A stretch of DNA of 64,000 nucleotides from Chlorocebus sabaeus. Taxonomy: Eukaryota > Chordata > Mammalia > Primates > Cercopithecidae. Of the stretch, positions 52,301 through 63,588 are shown one piece after another (the stretch's first letter is position 1; each line of letters opens with the position of its first letter). Position numbers and translations under genes: made by a program. The notes under the pieces were generated by a model that was not told the DNA's origin, ran no database searches, and worked only from the letters and a program-made list of their open reading frames with translations. The DNA lies in assembly GCF_047675955.1 (NCBI RefSeq), contig NC_132904.1, forward strand, positions 435,501-499,500, in the 5' to 3' direction.

Positions 52301-55300
52301 CCAGCTACTAGGGAGGCTGAGGCAGGAGAATCACCTGAACCTGGGAGGTGAAGGTGGCAGTGAGCTGAGATTGCGCCACTGCACTCCAGCCTGGGTGACA
52401 GAGCCAGACTCTGTCTCAAAAACAGAAACAAAACCAAAAACAAACAAACAAACAAAAACCAAAAATAAGTCAGTCATGAAATAAAAACAGTGACTAAAAA
52501 TCCAATTAAGAAACAATCCAAATCTGACTTACAGTGATCGAGGCCTCACAAATGAAAATAATGATGCGTGGGGCTTGCTTTAAAATGCTGAGCCCTCAGC
52601 CCAAAGAGAGAGGGGGACAAGCCAGAAGGGCAGGCGCCAAAGCAGCTGACACAGGTGAGGGTGACGGGCCTCTCCTGGGCGACCCCACTCATGTGCATGT
52701 GTGACATTTTTCAAAGTTAAGGGGTAAAACAAAGTGCTGGCACCACAGAAGGTGGGTGGCTCAGTCCGGGCGGTGCTGGGAGCAGGCCACAGGCAGGACA
52801 CCAGGGCTGGGTGGGGAAAAATGCCCAGAGCCCCCAGACCCTCCTGGGAACAGGCCCTGCCGTGGGGACTGCAGAGGTGCCCTGTCTACAGGCGCTGTCT
52901 ACAGGAGAAAGCATAAGGAGCACGGGCGCCAGAAACACGCCTCGGCTGACAGCCCCCAGGCTCAGGAGGGGCTGGATCACACGGAGCTTGGCCCCCAAGG
53001 CTGGCTTTCTTCAGGTGGGTGTTGGGTGCAGGGGATTCCTGTTGGGGTTTCATAACACGCATAAACTCATGTGTATACTTTTGTGTACACACCAAGTCCT
53101 CTATAATGAATTTTTAAAATTATCACTGCTTTTTTTTTTGAGACAGGGTCGTGCTCTCTCGCCCAGGGTAGAGTGCACTGGAGTCACCTCAGCTCACCGC
53201 AGCCTCAACCTCTCCCAGCTCAAGGGATCCTCCTACCTAAGCCTTCCAAGTAGCTGGGACCACAGGCTCACACCAGCTAACTCTTTCGTATTTTGTAGAG
53301 ATGGAGTCTCATGTATGTTGCCCAGGTTGGTCTCAAACTCCTGGGCTCAAGCAATCCGTCTGCCTCGGCCTCCCAAAGAGCTGGGATTACAGGCATGAGC
53401 CTCCACACCTGACCTATCACCGCTTTTTAAGAGTAAGATGTTAGAGTCTGGGCGCAGTAGCTCACGCCTGTAATCCTAGCACTTTGGGAGGCAGAGGTGG
53501 GTGTATCACCTGAGGTCAGGAGTTCGAGGCCAGGCTGGCCAACGTAGAGACAGCCCAGCTCTACAAAAAATACAAACAATTAGCGGGGTGTGGTAGTGTG
53601 CACCTGTAGTCCCAGCTACTCGGGAGGCAGAGACAGGAGAATTGCTTGAACCCAGGAGGTGGAGGTTGCAGTGAGTGGATATCAGGCCACTACAGTCTAG
53701 CCTGGGTGACAGCGAGACTCCATCTCAAAACTAAATAAATAAATAAAGGTAAGACATTAGAAAACCAAACACCAAATTTTTGTTATCTCTCAGGGGTAAG
53801 AATATGAGGACTTCAACTTCCTATCATATATAATTTTGAAGTTATGAATTTAAAACTAAACTTTTTTTTTTTTTGAGACAGAGTCTCGCTCTGTCACCCA
53901 GGCTGGAGTGCAGTGGTGCGATCTCGGCTCACTGCAACCTCTGCCTCCTGGGATCAAGCGATTCTCCTGCCTCAGTCTCCTGAGTAGCTGAGACTACAGG
54001 TGCCCGCCACCAGGCCCAGCTAATTTTTTGTATTTTTAGTAGAGATGAGGTTTCACCATGTTAGCTAGGATGGTCTCGATCTCCTGACCTCGTGATCTGC
54101 CTGCCTCGGCTTCCCGAAGTGCTGGGATTACAGGGGTGAGCCCCCATGCCCGGCTGAAAGCAGTTTTTTATTTTTTTTATTTTTCATTTTTTTTGAGACG
54201 GAGTCTCGCTGTGTCGCCCAGACTGGAGTGCAGTGGCCAGATCTCAGCTCACTGCAAGCTCCGCTTCCCGGGTTCACGCCATTCTCCTGCCTCAGCCTCC
54301 CGAGTAGCTGGGACTACAGGCGCCCAGCACCTCACCCGGCTAGTTTTTTGTATTTTTTAGTAGAGATGGGGTTTCACCATCTGTTAGCCAGGATGGCCTC
54401 GATCTCCTGACCTCATGATCCACCCGTCTCGGCCTCCCAAAGTGCTGGGATTACAGGCTTGAGCCACCGCGCCCGGCCAGGCAGCTTTTAAAAGAACAGG
54501 ATCTGAGGGAGGCTTAGAAACAGGGTGGCCAGGGCTGGAGGTCCGGCTGGAAGACAGCTTTTTAAAGAACGGAATGTGGCCGGGCATGGTGGCTCATGCC
54601 TGTAATCCCAGGATGATCGAGACCATCCTGGCTAACACGATGAAACCCTGTCTCTACTAAACATATAAAAAAAATTAGCTGGGCGTGGTGGCGGGCGCCT
54701 GTAGTCCCAGCTACTCGGGAGGCTGAGGCAGAATGGCGTGAACCTGGGAGTTGGAGGTTGCAGTGAGCTGGGATCGCGCCACTGCACTCCAGCCTGGGTG
54801 ACAGAGTGAGACTCTGTCTCAAAAAAAAAAAAAAAAAAAAAAGAACGGGATGTGTTCATTTTGGTGGTGAAAGGAGCTCAGCGAGTGCTTATACTGGGGC
54901 CCAAAAAGCTTCTGCCAGGAATGTATATACTGGGCCTCTGCAGTACGCTTTCTCTGCTTGAGGAAATTCTATCCTCCCACTGAAATTGAGATAAATTAAA
55001 ATGTATATTGTAATACCTATAGCAGTAAGAAAATAACCCATAACTTAAAAGATACTGTTTAAAATTGTTCAACAAAAGAACTGGTACACTAGAAAACACA
55101 ACTAGAAAATACACATTTAACAGAAAAGAAGTTAGTGAAAGAACAGAGGAGCGAGACATGAGACATAAACTGCAAATACAAACACAAATCCACTCACATC
55201 AATAATTACATTAAACATGAGTAGATTAGGTTTTTCGAGGTGGCTCATGCCTGTAATCCCAGCACTTTGGGAGGCCAAGGTGGACGGGTTACTTGAGTCA

Positions 55301-58300
55301 AGGAGTTCAAGACCAGCCTGGCCAACATGGCAAAACCCCATCTCTACTAAAAATACAAAAATTAGCTGGGTCTGGTGGTGCCCTCCTGCAGTCCCAGCTC
55401 CTCGGGAGAATGAGGCACAAGAATCCCTTGAACCCAGGAGGCAGAGGTTGCAGTGAGCCGAGATTACACCAGTGCACTCCAGGCTGGGTGATAGAGCGAT
55501 ACTCTGTCTCAACTCAAAAAACAAAACAGGCCTAGTGCCAGTGCGGTGGCTCACACCTGTAATCTTAGAACTTTGGGAGGCCAAGGCGGGTGGATCACCT
55601 GAGGTCAGGAGTTCGAGACCAGTCTGACCAACACAGAGAAACCATATCTGTACTAAAAATACAAAAATTAGGCCAGGCGTGGTGGCTCCCGCCTGTAATC
55701 CCAGCACTTTGGGAGGCCAAGGCGGATGGATCACCTGAGGTCGGGAGTTCAAGACCAGCTTGACCAACATGGAGAAACCCCGTCTCTACTAAAAATACAA
55801 AAATTAGCCAGGCATGGTGGTGCATGCCTGTAATCCCAGCTACTCAAGAGGCTGAGGTAGGAGAATCGCTTGAACCCGGGAGGCGGAGGTTGCGGTGAGC
55901 TGAGATCGCGCCATTGCACTCCAGCCTGGGCAAAAAGAGCGAAACTCCGTCTCAAAAAAAAATACAAAAATTAGCTGGACGTGGAGGCGCACACCTGTAA
56001 TCCCAGCTACTCAGGAGGCTGAGGAAGGGGAATCACTTGAACCCAGGACGTTGAGTTTGCAGTGGGCTGAGATAGCACCACTGCACTCCAGCCTGGCGAC
56101 AGAGTGAGACTCTGTCTCAAAAAAAAAAATTAAAAAGGCTGGGCGCGGTGGCTCACGCCTGTAATCCCAGCGCTTTGGGAGGCCGAGGCAGGCAGATCAA
56201 GAGGTCAGGAGATCAAGACCATCCTGGCTAACACAGTGAAACCCCGTCTCTAATAAAACAAATATGAAAATTAGCCGGGCGTGGTGGTGGGCACCCATAG
56301 TCCCTGCTACATGGGAGGCTGAGGCAGGAGAATGGTGTGAACCCAGGAGGCAGAGCTTGCAGTGAGCCGAGATCGCACCACTGCACTCCAGCCTGGCGAC
56401 AGAGCAAGGCTCCGTTTCAACAACAACAACAACAACAACAACAGCAGAGGCTATCAGACTAGATTAAAACCTAAGATCCAAGCACATTCTGTCTCTAAGG
56501 GAATGCTTAAGAGCCAAGGACACAAATTGGAAGTAACAAGATATTTGTTTATTTATATATTTATTTATTTAAAAAATAGAAACAGGGTCTCACTTTGTTG
56601 GCCAGGCTGGTCCTGGGCTCAAGTGATCCTCCCCGCTTGGCCTCCCAAAGTATTGGGATTACTGCTGTGGGTCACCGCACCCAGCCAAAAAGATGTTTTC
56701 TAAAAAGATGCAGGCTGGGTGCAGTGACTCACACCTGTCATCCCAGCACTTTGGGAGGCCAAGCAGGGGGTGGAACGCTTGAGTCCAAGGGTTCGAGACC
56801 AGCCTGGGCAACATGGCGAAACCTCGTCTCAACTAAAAATACAAAAAATTAGCTGGACATGGGGCGTGTATCTGTAGAGGCTGCAGTGAGTCAAGATCAT
56901 GCCACTGCACTCCAGTCTGGGTGACAGAGTGAGACTGTCTTAAAAACAAAAGATGCATACATTAACCATAAGACAGGTGGAGTGTCTATACTACTATCAG
57001 AAAAAATATATATATATTTTTGAGACAGAGTCTCACTCTGTCACCCAGGCTGGAGTGCAGTGGAACAATCTCGGCTCACTGCAACCTCCGCCTCCCACGT
57101 TCAAGCAATCCTCCTGCCTCAGCCCCCCTAGTAGCTGGGATTACACTCATCCACCACCATGCCCAGCTAATTTTTGTATTTTTAGTAGCGATGGGGTCTT
57201 ACCATGTTGGCCAAGCTGGTCTCAAACTTCTAACAGGTGATCCACCTGCCTCAGCCTCCAAAAGTGCTGGGATGACAGGCGTGAGCCACTGTGCCCAGCC
57301 AGAAAAAATAAATTTTAATATAAAAACTTCTATTGGCTGGTGTAGTGCCTCATGCCTATAATTCTAGCACTTCGGGAGGCTGAGATGGGAGGATCGGCTG
57401 AGGCCAGGAGATGGAGACCAGGCTGGTCAACATAGCAAGACCTCATCTCTGTAAGAAAAAAAAAATAAAGAAAGAAATAAAAAATAAAAAACTTACTGAG
57501 ACAAAGAAGGATGTTTTATAATGATAAAAGAGCTAATTCATCAGGAAGACATGATAATTATAAATTAAACATATATGCACCTAACAACAGAGTCCCAAAA
57601 TAAATGAAGCAAAAACAGGCAAAATTGCAGATACAAACAGATAATTCAGCCAGGCGTGGTGGCTCACGCCTGTAATCCCAGGACTTTGAAAGGAGGCTGA
57701 GGCAGGTGGATCATGAGGTCAGAAGATCGAGACCATCCTGGCTAACACAGTGAAACCCTATCTCTACCAAAAATACAACAAATTAGCCGGACATGGTGGC
57801 GGGCGCCTGTAGTCCCAGCTACTCGGGAGGCTGAGGCAGGAGAATGGTGTGAACCCGGGAGGTGGAGGTTGCAGTGAGCCAAGATCGCACCACTGCACTC
57901 CAGCCTGGGCAACAGAGCAAGACTCCGTCTCAAAAAAAACAAAGAAAAAAAACCAGATAATTCAACAGTAATAGCTGACAAGTTCAACACTTCACTCTAA
58001 ATAAGGGGTGGAACAAGTAGAGAAAATCAGCAAGAATATGAAAAAGAGTTGAACAATACTATTAACCAACCTAACTGATATCTATCTAACACTCCACCCA
58101 ACAGAGCAGAATATATAAGCAACATTCTCCATAAGACCATACGCTAGGCCCTAAAACAAATCTCAATAAATTTAAAGGTACTGAAAAATACTAAGTATGT
58201 TCTTGAACCACAATGTAATTAAAGTAGAAATTAATTATAAAGGTACATTTAAGAAATCCACAAATATTTGAAATTAGTATACTTCTATTTCTTTTTTAGA

Positions 58301-59539
58301 TCTACTCCTGAACCCAGCACTCACTTCCAAATAACTCACAGGTCACAGAAAAAAATCACACGGCAAATATTTTCAACTCAATAAAATATTCGAACTGAAT
58401 AAAAATCAAACACAGGCCAGGTGCCGTGGCTCACACTCGTAATCCCAGCAATTTGGGAGGCTGAGGCAGGCAGATCACTTGAGGCCAGAAGTTTGAGACC
58501 AGCCTGGGCAACACGGTAAAACCCTGTCTCTACTAAAAACATAAAAATTACCCAAGGGTGGAGGTGCGAGCCTGTAACCCAGCTACTCGGCAGGTTGAGG
58601 TAGGAGAATCACTTGAACCCAGGAGGCGGAGGTTGCAGTGAGCCAAGATTGTGCCACTGCACTCCAGCCTGGTCTACAGAGCAAAACTGTCTCAAAAAGA
58701 AAATAGAGAAGGAGGGCAGAAGGGCACACTTTCCAGCTGATTTGAAGGCCAGTGTTGCTCTGACACCAAAATGAGACAAAGACATAGCAGGACAAAATAT
58801 AGACCAGCATCTCTCATAAATATGAGGAAAAAAAACAAACACCAAAAAGATTAGTAAAGCTGCTGGGCACAGCAGCTCATGCCTCTAAATCCCAGCACTT
58901 TGGGAGGCCAAGGTGGGCAGATCACCTGAAGTCAGGAGTTTGAGACCAGCCCAGGCCAACATGGTGAAACCCCGTCCGTCTCTATTAAAAATACAGAAAT
59001 AAGCTGGGTGACTAAATGCTCCCAAGTACTCTGATTATGGTAGAAAAAGTTATACAATCCTGAACTACCATTTCTAGCCTACAAAAGTTCTCTTGAATTT
59101 TTGTGGAGCAGAGGGCTGAAAAACAGAAACAGAGGAACCGTGGACAGTCTCTCTCGCGTGGCTCTGCAGGGGTGTGGACGGCTGGGAAGCACTGACCAGC
59201 AGCCCTCAGGGTTTCTGGCCACCACTTGTGGGGCCTCCCATGAGAGCACTACCTGGCATGGCTCATGTGAGCCTCCTGTAGGGTCTTCGTGGAGCCAAGC
59301 AGCAGCCCCGGATTCCCAGAGGGAGGGACAGGGAGGGGAGTCAGGCAAGGTCCGAGGCACCAGGAGTACATGGGGAGGGAGGGCCACCCAGGGGTCTTCG
59401 CAGCGAGGGAGGAGGCAGGGGCACTGAGCTCGGTGTGGGTGAGGCCTACCTTGCGCTGGCAGAAGGTGGAGCAGTAGTTGACCTTGTGGCAGCCGGTACA
59501 CTCATTCATAGCCTCCCGGCCGCAGTTAACACAGGACTG
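49359..59539 (-). CDS. DEAF1: DEAF1, last two coding exons (MYND zinc finger)
   Basis: DEAF1 is a SAND-domain transcription factor that binds TTCG motifs; its C-terminal MYND finger mediates protein contacts. Only the 3' end is in the window: exon 59539-59450 and exon 49463-49359 (TGA). The 63 residues encoded run from QSCVNCGREAMNECTGCHKV through NYCSTFCQRK to DWKDHQHICGQ and end VMEKVTV. The eight MYND ligands (CxxC, CxxC, YCxxxC, HxxxC) are intact. The exon border falls inside the finger, after CQRK. The SAND domain and upstream exons lie beyond 64000. Confidence 0.96.
49703..49992 (+). repeat. Alu (sense)
   Basis: CAGGTGGGGCGTGGTGGCTC start, full body, degraded tail. Confidence 0.88.
50106..50407 (-). 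repeat. Alu (antisense)
   Basis: TTTTTTTGTTGTTG start, GGGACAGTTTTGCTCTTG, ends CTGTGCCCGGCCC. Confidence 0.88.
50754..51066 (+). repeat. Alu (sense)
   Basis: AGGCAGGGCACAGTGGCTC start, internal small duplication of GGAGATCA, poly-A end. Confidence 0.88.
51703..52440 (+). repeat. Three sense Alus in tandem (51703-51961, 51967-52244, 52258-52440)
   Basis: The first lacks its start (begins ACTTTGGGAGGCTGAGG). The second is nearly full length. The third is a right-arm fragment starting ACAAAAATTAGCCAGGCG. All end in A-rich tails. Confidence 0.82.
53130..54479. repeat. Four Alus: antisense 53130-53414, sense 53447-53748, antisense 53862-54155, antisense AluYR 54187-54479
   Basis: The first is an old AluJ-like element (TCGCCCAGGGTAGAG). 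The last carries GTGGCCAGATCTCAGCTC and CACCTCACCCGGCTAG, close to the monkey AluYR type. 53749-53861 is unique. Confidence 0.85.
54578..54842 (+). repeat. Alu (sense) with target-site duplication and internal deletion
   Basis: GGCCGGGCATGGTGGCTC start. About 45 bases are missing between TAATCCCAG and GATGATCGAGACC. TSD AAAGAACGGAATGT before, with one change (GGGATGT) after. Confidence 0.9.
55230..56444 (+). repeat. Sense Alu cluster with one nested insertion
   Basis: 55230-55528 Alu. 55530-55670 outer Alu left half, interrupted by a full Alu at 55671-55960, with the outer remainder at 55961-56128. 56138-56418 AluY, followed by an (AAC)n tail to 56444. Confidence 0.83.
56577..56950. repeat. 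Antisense Alu fragment (56577-56692) and shortened sense Alu (56712-56950)
   Basis: The first begins AACAGGGTCTCACTTTGTTGG and ends CCGCACCCAGCC. The second starts GGCTGGGTGCAGTGACTC and lacks part of its right arm. Confidence 0.82.
57012..57472. repeat. Alu (antisense, 57012-57300) and Alu left-arm fragment (sense, 57335-57472)
   Basis: TATATATTTTTGAGACAGAG start and GTGCCCAGCC end for the first. GGCTGGTGTAGTGCCTC start and poly-A for the second. Both interrupt L1 sequence. Confidence 0.85.
57648..57952 (+). repeat. Alu (sense) inserted in L1 with target-site duplication
   Basis: CAGCCAGGCGTGGTGGCTC start, poly-A end, TSD CAGATAATTCA on both sides. Confidence 0.9.
58415..59012 (+). repeat. 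Alu (sense, 58415-58707) and truncated Alu (sense, 58860-59012)
   Basis: GGCCAGGTGCCGTGGCTC and CTGCTGGGCACAGCAGCTC starts. The second ends mid-element at AAATAAGCTGGGTGAC. Confidence 0.85.
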
Positions 59540-59767
59540 CTGCAAGAAGGACACAAGAGGCCAGTCAGTGACGCGGCTGTGGAGAGCCCCTGAGACACCG
59601 GGGTCAGAGGCAGGTGCAGGAGGGAGGCCCTGAGGTCTGCCCATTGGACTCCTGACTGCGCCTCTGCCCCAGTGCTGCTCAGAACGTTCTCGTCACCTCC
59701 AGAATCAGCTCTTTCCTAGCCTCAGTGCAGTTTGCCCCCTACATTCATTCACTGGAAGATCAGCATG

Positions 59768-60056
59768 ACCCGGGAGCAGTGGCTCACACCTGTAATCCCA
59801 GGACTTTGGGTGGCTGAGGCGGGTGGATCACCTGAGGTCAGGAGTTCAGCACAGCCAACATTGTGAAACCCCGTCTCTACTAAAAACACAAAAATTAGCT
59901 GGGTGTGGTGGTGGCCGCCTGTAATTCCAGCTACTTGGGAGGCTGAGGTGAGAGAATCACTTGCACCCGGGAGGCAGAGGTTGCAGTGAGCCGAGATCGC
60001 ACTACTGCACTCCAGCCTGGGCAACAGAGTGAGACGCTGTCTCAAAAAAAAAAGGG
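59768..60056 (+). repeat. Alu (sense)
   Basis: CCCGGGAGCAGTGGCTC start, short deletion after GGAGTTCAGC, poly-A end. Confidence 0.88.
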
Positions 60057-60294
60057 AAATTGGCATGGAAATCTTTCTCCAAACTCCAAGGAGCTTCACT
60101 CCAGCCAGGCCAGCACAGAAAATCAGACTCAGGAGCCCACCACTCCCAACACTCCTGAGCAGGTAGCCTGGGTGGCGCCAGCCTGGGTGCACCGTGGCAG
60201 GCGTGTGTCCCAAACTGCCGCGGCGGGCACCACAGCCGACATCCCCACCCCCCACCCGAGCCGGCTTCTGTGGTGGATTGAAAAGATGACATGG

Positions 60295-60585
60295 GGCCGG
60301 GCGCGGTGGCTCACGCCTGTAATCCCAGCACTCTGGGAGGCCGAGGCAGGCAGATCACGAGACCATCCTGGCTAACACGGTGAAACCCCGTCTCTACAAA
60401 AAATACAAAAAATAAGCCGGGTGTGGTGGCGGCCGTCTGTAGTCCCAGCTACTCAGGAGGCTGAGGCAGGAGAATCCCTTGAACCCAGGAGGCAGAGCTT
60501 GCAGTGAGCTGAGATCGTCCCACTGCACTCCAGCCTGGGCGACAGAGCGAGACTCCATCTCAAAAAAAAAAAAGAAAAAAGAAAG
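60295..60585 (+). repeat. AluY (sense)
   Basis: GGCCGGGCGCGGTGGCTC start. A 20-odd base deletion joins GATCACGA to GACCATCCTGG. Long A-rich tail. Confidence 0.9.
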
Positions 60586-61103
60586 AAGACACCAGAGGTT
60601 TGTGTACTTTCTCCTGGAATTACATTATTGCAGCTTTTCTTTCTAATCAGCGCATAGATCAACATGCTGTCAATGATTATAGTTTGTGGCATGACTAAGG
60701 TGCTTGACAGTTGTGAGTTCTGCTGTCAATGCTCTTGGAGACGGAGAAGGCCACCGGGCCTAGGAGAGGCCTCGGCGCCGGGACCCGCACGCCCGGTACG
60801 TGCCCAGATCATCCGCAGGCACTGCGGGAGGGGCCGTGGCCAGTGGGTGAGCGGCAGCATCTGCAAGCAGCTCCGGAAACGACCCCAGTGCGGCCTCGCG
60901 GTTCCTGCGCGCACAGCCCGGCTCTGAGGCTCTGTTCTGATGCTTGCCTCCCTTCTTCACAAACGTGATCTTTAGCATTTTTCCAGTTGTAAGACATTCA
61001 GAGCTCCAACATTCAGCCACTCACTTCAGAAAACAGGAGGCATTTTGGTACTAATTTAGGTTGTCCCCTACCTCGACTCTATTTATTTATTTTTATTTTT
61101 ATA

Positions 61104-61701
61104 TTTTTTTGAGATGGAGTCTCACTCTGTTGCCAGCCTGGAGTGCAGTGGCACGATCTTGGCTCACTGCAACTCCGCCTCCTGGGTTCAAGTGATTCTC
61201 CTGCCTCAACCTCCTGAGTAGCTGGGACTACAGGCGCCTGCCACCACATCTGGCTATTTTTTTTTTTTTTTTTTTAAGTAGAGACAAGGTTTCACCATGT
61301 TGGCCAGGACGGTCTTGATCTCTTGACCTCATGATCCACCTGCCTCGGCCTCCCAAAGTGCTGGGATTACAAGCTTGAGTCACTGCGCCCAGCCTTTTAT
61401 TTATTTATTTTATTTTTGAGATGGGAGTCTCATTCTGTTGCCCACGTTGGAGTGCAGTGGCGCGATCTCGGCTCACTGCAACCTCCGCCTCCTGGGTTCA
61501 AGCAATCCTTGTGCCTCAGCCTCCCCACAGCTGGGACTACAGGCACGCACCACCACGCCCAGCTAATATTTTTGTATTTTTAGTACACATGGGATTTCAC
61601 CATATTGGTCAGGCTGGTCTCAAACTCCTGACCTCAAATGATCCAGCTGAGTCGGCCTCCCAAAGTGCTGGGATTACAGGCATGAGCTACCACACCTGGC
61701 C
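61104..61701 (-). repeat. Two antisense Alus (61104-61395, 61396-61701)
   Basis: Both have TTTATTTATTTT-type starts, GAGATGGAGTCTC / GAGATGGGAGTCTC bodies and CCCAGCC / CCTGGCC ends. Confidence 0.88.
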
Positions 61702-62889
61702 TGTGCCTCTACTTTAAATGACAAAATATTTCTTAAAAAGTCTGTAACCACACAGAAGTTTCTCTAAGAAGAACACAGCTTCTGTAGCTTTATTAACATC
61801 CTGGGTTGCTCTGTGGATGGCCGGGTCAGGAAGGACCCTGGTCCAGCCTCTCAGAGACCTAGGTCAGGTGGGGTGGGAGGCTGGCGGGAGCGTGGTTGGC
61901 GTGCCCCAACGCTGAGAAGGGCACGAGGCTCCATGTCCAGCAGTCCCTGTGCACCACACACCAGGAGGTCCTGTACTTGCCCCTCAGCATAGTTCCTGGA
62001 GGACAGCACCCCTCAACTGAACGGAAAGCCTGTCCTGTTGCCTCGTGGGCACCTCTTTGGCCTCAGCTGGGACTTTCAACCGCTCGGCACTTTCGCAGTA
62101 TGCCCTTTGCACAACTTTAAAAAAAAATAAAAAAATAAAAAAATAACGTTTTAGGAAGGTTAGAAGGAGCTTTGGGGTCTGAATTAGAGTCAGAGGCAGT
62201 AGCATGAACTCATGTTCTCTTCACAGACACAGAAACGGCTGCGGAGACGTTCATACACACAGGTGACACCCTCATCCCTGCTCTGCAGCTGAGGGCCTCC
62301 AAGCGACAACATCCCAGCAGCACCAGACCCACCTGGCACCCAGGCCTCACTCTCTAAGATTCTCCAGTAAAAGGATCCGGGCTCCTTGGAGAAGGGGCTG
62401 GTTCCTGGGCCAGGGCAGGGAATGCAGGAGGAGCCTAGAGCACCCTACAGTGCCAGGAAGTCAGGACGTGGCCCAAAATGAAAAGTCTGTTGATGGGGAT
62501 GCATCAGGGGACCCAGGAGCTGACTGCAGGAGCTCCCCAGGGCCAAGGACAGACAGTGTAAATCACAAAAAAAGTAGTATTCTAGCTCAGAGTTTAAAAC
62601 ATATATAAAATGAGCCCATCCTGATACAAACAAATGATCAAATAAATAAATACAAGTCCAAGCTCTTCCGGTCCTCCCATCTAGGAGGAGCCCCCCGGCC
62701 GTGGACTTGCCCCCTGACTAAATGTGCAAGGGGAAAAGCAGCCCTGTTACCAAGGAGACAGTCGCAGACACCCTAACTCTGGTGAGGAAGGTCAGAGCTG
62801 TCTGTAACGTCACTTGGCTGTCAGAGACGCCACAGTGGTGTAAGACAGGCGGCGGCACTCCTCCCTGAAACCTGTCATCCGCCCCCACC

Positions 62890-63286
62890 AGAAAGCACAA
62901 GACAAGCCTGGGTCAGGGCACCTGGACAAACTGCCTGGCCAGACCCCTCAGAACTGCAGGGCACGGAAGACAAGGAAAGACTGAGAGACCGTCACAGGCC
63001 TGAGGGTGCTGGGTAAATGGCGCACGGGAGGCCATCTCCCACAGGTGGCAGCGGGGACAAGGTCCTGGAGCAGAAACAGGATGTTGATAGTGAAATTCAA
63101 AGTCTGGAGTTCACAGTGACACCCAGTGCTGGATTCTCAGCTACAACAGCCACGCCCTGTGGACTCAGAAGTTATAGAAAGGAGGCTGCGAAGTGGCAGA
63201 AGGGATCCTCTGTGCTCACTCTGCAACTTTTCTGTAAACCTAAAATTATCCCAAAATACGTTTAGTTTTAAAAATAACCATTCATT
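62890..63286 (+). mobile_element. Old L1 3' UTR fragment (sense)
   Basis: Order of motifs fits an old primate L1M 3' end: GACTGAGAGACCGTCACAGG, CCTGGAGCAGAAACAGGATG, CAACTTTTCTGTAAACCTAA, then an A/T-rich end cut by the Alu at 63287. Subfamily is from memory. Confidence 0.6.
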
Positions 63287-63588
63287 GGCCAGGTGCAGTG
63301 GCTCACGCCTGTAATTCCAGCACTTTGGGAGGCCGAGGAGGGCGGATCATAAGGTCAGGAGTTCGAAACCAGCCTGGCCAACATGGTGAAACCCCGTCTC
63401 TACTAAAAATACAAAAATTAGCGGGGCGTGGCGGCAGGCGCCTGTAGTCCCAGCTACTTGGGAAGCTGAGGCAGAAGAATTGCCTGAATCTGGGAGGCAG
63501 AGGTTGCAGTGAGCCAAGATCACACCATTGCACTCCAGCCTGCACGACAAAGCGAGACTCCGTCTCAAAAAATAAAAATAAAATAAAA
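63287..63588 (+). repeat. Alu (sense) with target-site duplication
   Basis: GGCCAGGTGCAGTGGCTC start, AAATAAAATAAA tail. TSD AAAATAACCATTCATT before and AAAATAAGCATTCATT after. Confidence 0.9.

Larger units (their letters stand above)
54950..58860 (+). mobile_element. L1 ORF2-region remnant (sense), broken by Alus
   Basis: Successive islands match L1 ORF2 in order: 55100-55229 (ATAATTACATTAAACATGAG), 56445-56560, 56951-57010 (GGAGTGTCTATACTACTATC), 57473-57647 (ATATATGCACCTAACAACAG), 57953-58414 (CTAACACTCCACCCAACAG) and 58708-58858 (AGACAAAGACATAGCAGGAC). It is mutated throughout and cannot encode protein. It runs antisense to DEAF1. Confidence 0.8.
49464..59449 (-). other. DEAF1: DEAF1 intron splitting the MYND finger
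   Basis: About 10 kb, over half Alu. Unique parts include 49464-49700, 51067-51700 and 52445-53125. 54950-58860 carries an L1 remnant in the plus sense. No exon was found. Confidence 0.75.

Noticed and set aside
60664..60927. Open frame of 87 codons in the DEAF1 intronic CpG block as a missing exon
   Set aside because: No DEAF1 similarity, and no convincing acceptor and donor pair keeps phase with the MYND exon.
2905..61717. Many 60-120 codon frames containing peptides such as SLALSPRLECSG or AQAGVQW
   Set aside because: These are translations of antisense Alu elements, a well-known artefact.
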